Source: Rhodococcus sp. 1168 (lineage in GTDB: Bacteria > Actinomycetota > Actinomycetes > Mycobacteriales > Mycobacteriaceae). From it: a DNA stretch of 64,000 nucleotides. This document shows positions 63,992 through 64,000 of this stretch, piece by piece. The notes beneath the pieces are model-generated. The model was not told where the DNA came from, did not search any database, and saw only the letters and a list, made by a program, of their open reading frames with translations. Numbering within the stretch: position 1 is the stretch's first letter; every line of letters starts with the position of its first letter. Made by a program: the position numbers and the translations under genes. The stretch covers positions 146,090 through 210,089 of the forward strand of contig NZ_MKKY01000084.1 of NCBI RefSeq assembly GCF_002091955.1, written 5' to 3'.

Positions 63992-64000
63992 CAACTTCCG

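Larger units (their letters stand above)
62500..64000 (+). mobile_element. IS3-family insertion sequence (right part at window edge)
   Basis: The two overlapping transposase frames at 62514 and 62954 define an IS3-family element. The left boundary lies somewhere between 62411 and 62513; terminal inverted repeats could not be paired within the window, so the right end may lie beyond 64000. A hairpin AACCTGTC-TCG-GACAGGTT (63971-63989) overlaps the transposase stop. Confidence 0.75.

Overview
The window looks like a chromosomal piece of a Rhodococcus-type actinomycete (Nocardiaceae). It is GC-rich with many GTG starts. It carries a mycobacterial-type mce4 steroid-import operon with KstR-type operators, an HspR/HAIR-controlled dnaK operon and an iniB-iniA-iniC dynamin operon. 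All identifications come from reading translated motifs; no database search was run. As I recall the Mycobacterium tuberculosis map, two blocks that are far apart there are adjacent here: otsA-mas-mce4-hsd4A-fdxD-fadE26-fadE27-fadD19-echA19 (roughly Rv3490-Rv3516) and dnaK-grpE-dnaJ-hspR / iniBAC / LuxR regulator / Fe-S reductase (roughly Rv0338c-Rv0353).

Layout. 0-2 kb: a decaying edge with a ketosteroid-isomerase remnant, a small Cys protein, an IclR regulator and a gutted esterase. 1.9-5.1 kb: a very GC-rich cassette of a phytanoyl-CoA-dioxygenase-like oxygenase, two methyltransferases and a VOC protein. 5.3-6.9 kb: one unknown gene, two 83-bp direct repeats and tRNA-Thr(TGT). 7-15.5 kb: housekeeping and stress genes (ThrE exporter, orphan MbtH protein, alpha/beta hydrolase, CsbD-type stress pair, a broken ABC exporter, otsA). 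15.5-26.8 kb: the mce4 steroid importer with its Mas proteins and a hydrolase. 27-35 kb: steroid side-chain degradation genes (hsd4A, ferredoxin, fadE26/27, a nitronate-monooxygenase-like flavoprotein, fadD19, echA19) under several TAGAAC-N2-GTTCTA operators. 34.9-40 kb: a reductase and the dnaK-grpE-dnaJ-hspR operon with two HAIR operators. 40.9-43.1 kb: a trehalose-synthase-like GH13 enzyme. 43.1-54.9 kb: iniB-iniA-iniC facing a divergent operon of three membrane-anchored Hsp70-like proteins and a LuxR-type regulator. 55-62.4 kb: a secreted S1 protease, a GNAT-like protein, small secreted or membrane proteins and a large membrane Fe-S reductase. 62.5-64 kb: an IS3-family insertion sequence.

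How it works together. The 15.5-35 kb block is a steroid uptake and side-chain-activation unit: Mce4 imports, FadD19 makes the CoA thioester, FadE26/27 dehydrogenates, EchA19 hydrates, Hsd4A oxidises. The most novel-looking unit is at 46.5-54.9 kb. There the envelope-stress dynamin operon faces an operon of degenerate, membrane-anchored Hsp70 ATPase domains plus a regulator, across a shared intergenic region with repeated TAGGGG boxes. Two of the three Hsp70-like proteins appear to share the same core deletion. The second candidate is the GC-rich oxygenase/methyltransferase cassette at 1.9-5.1 kb.
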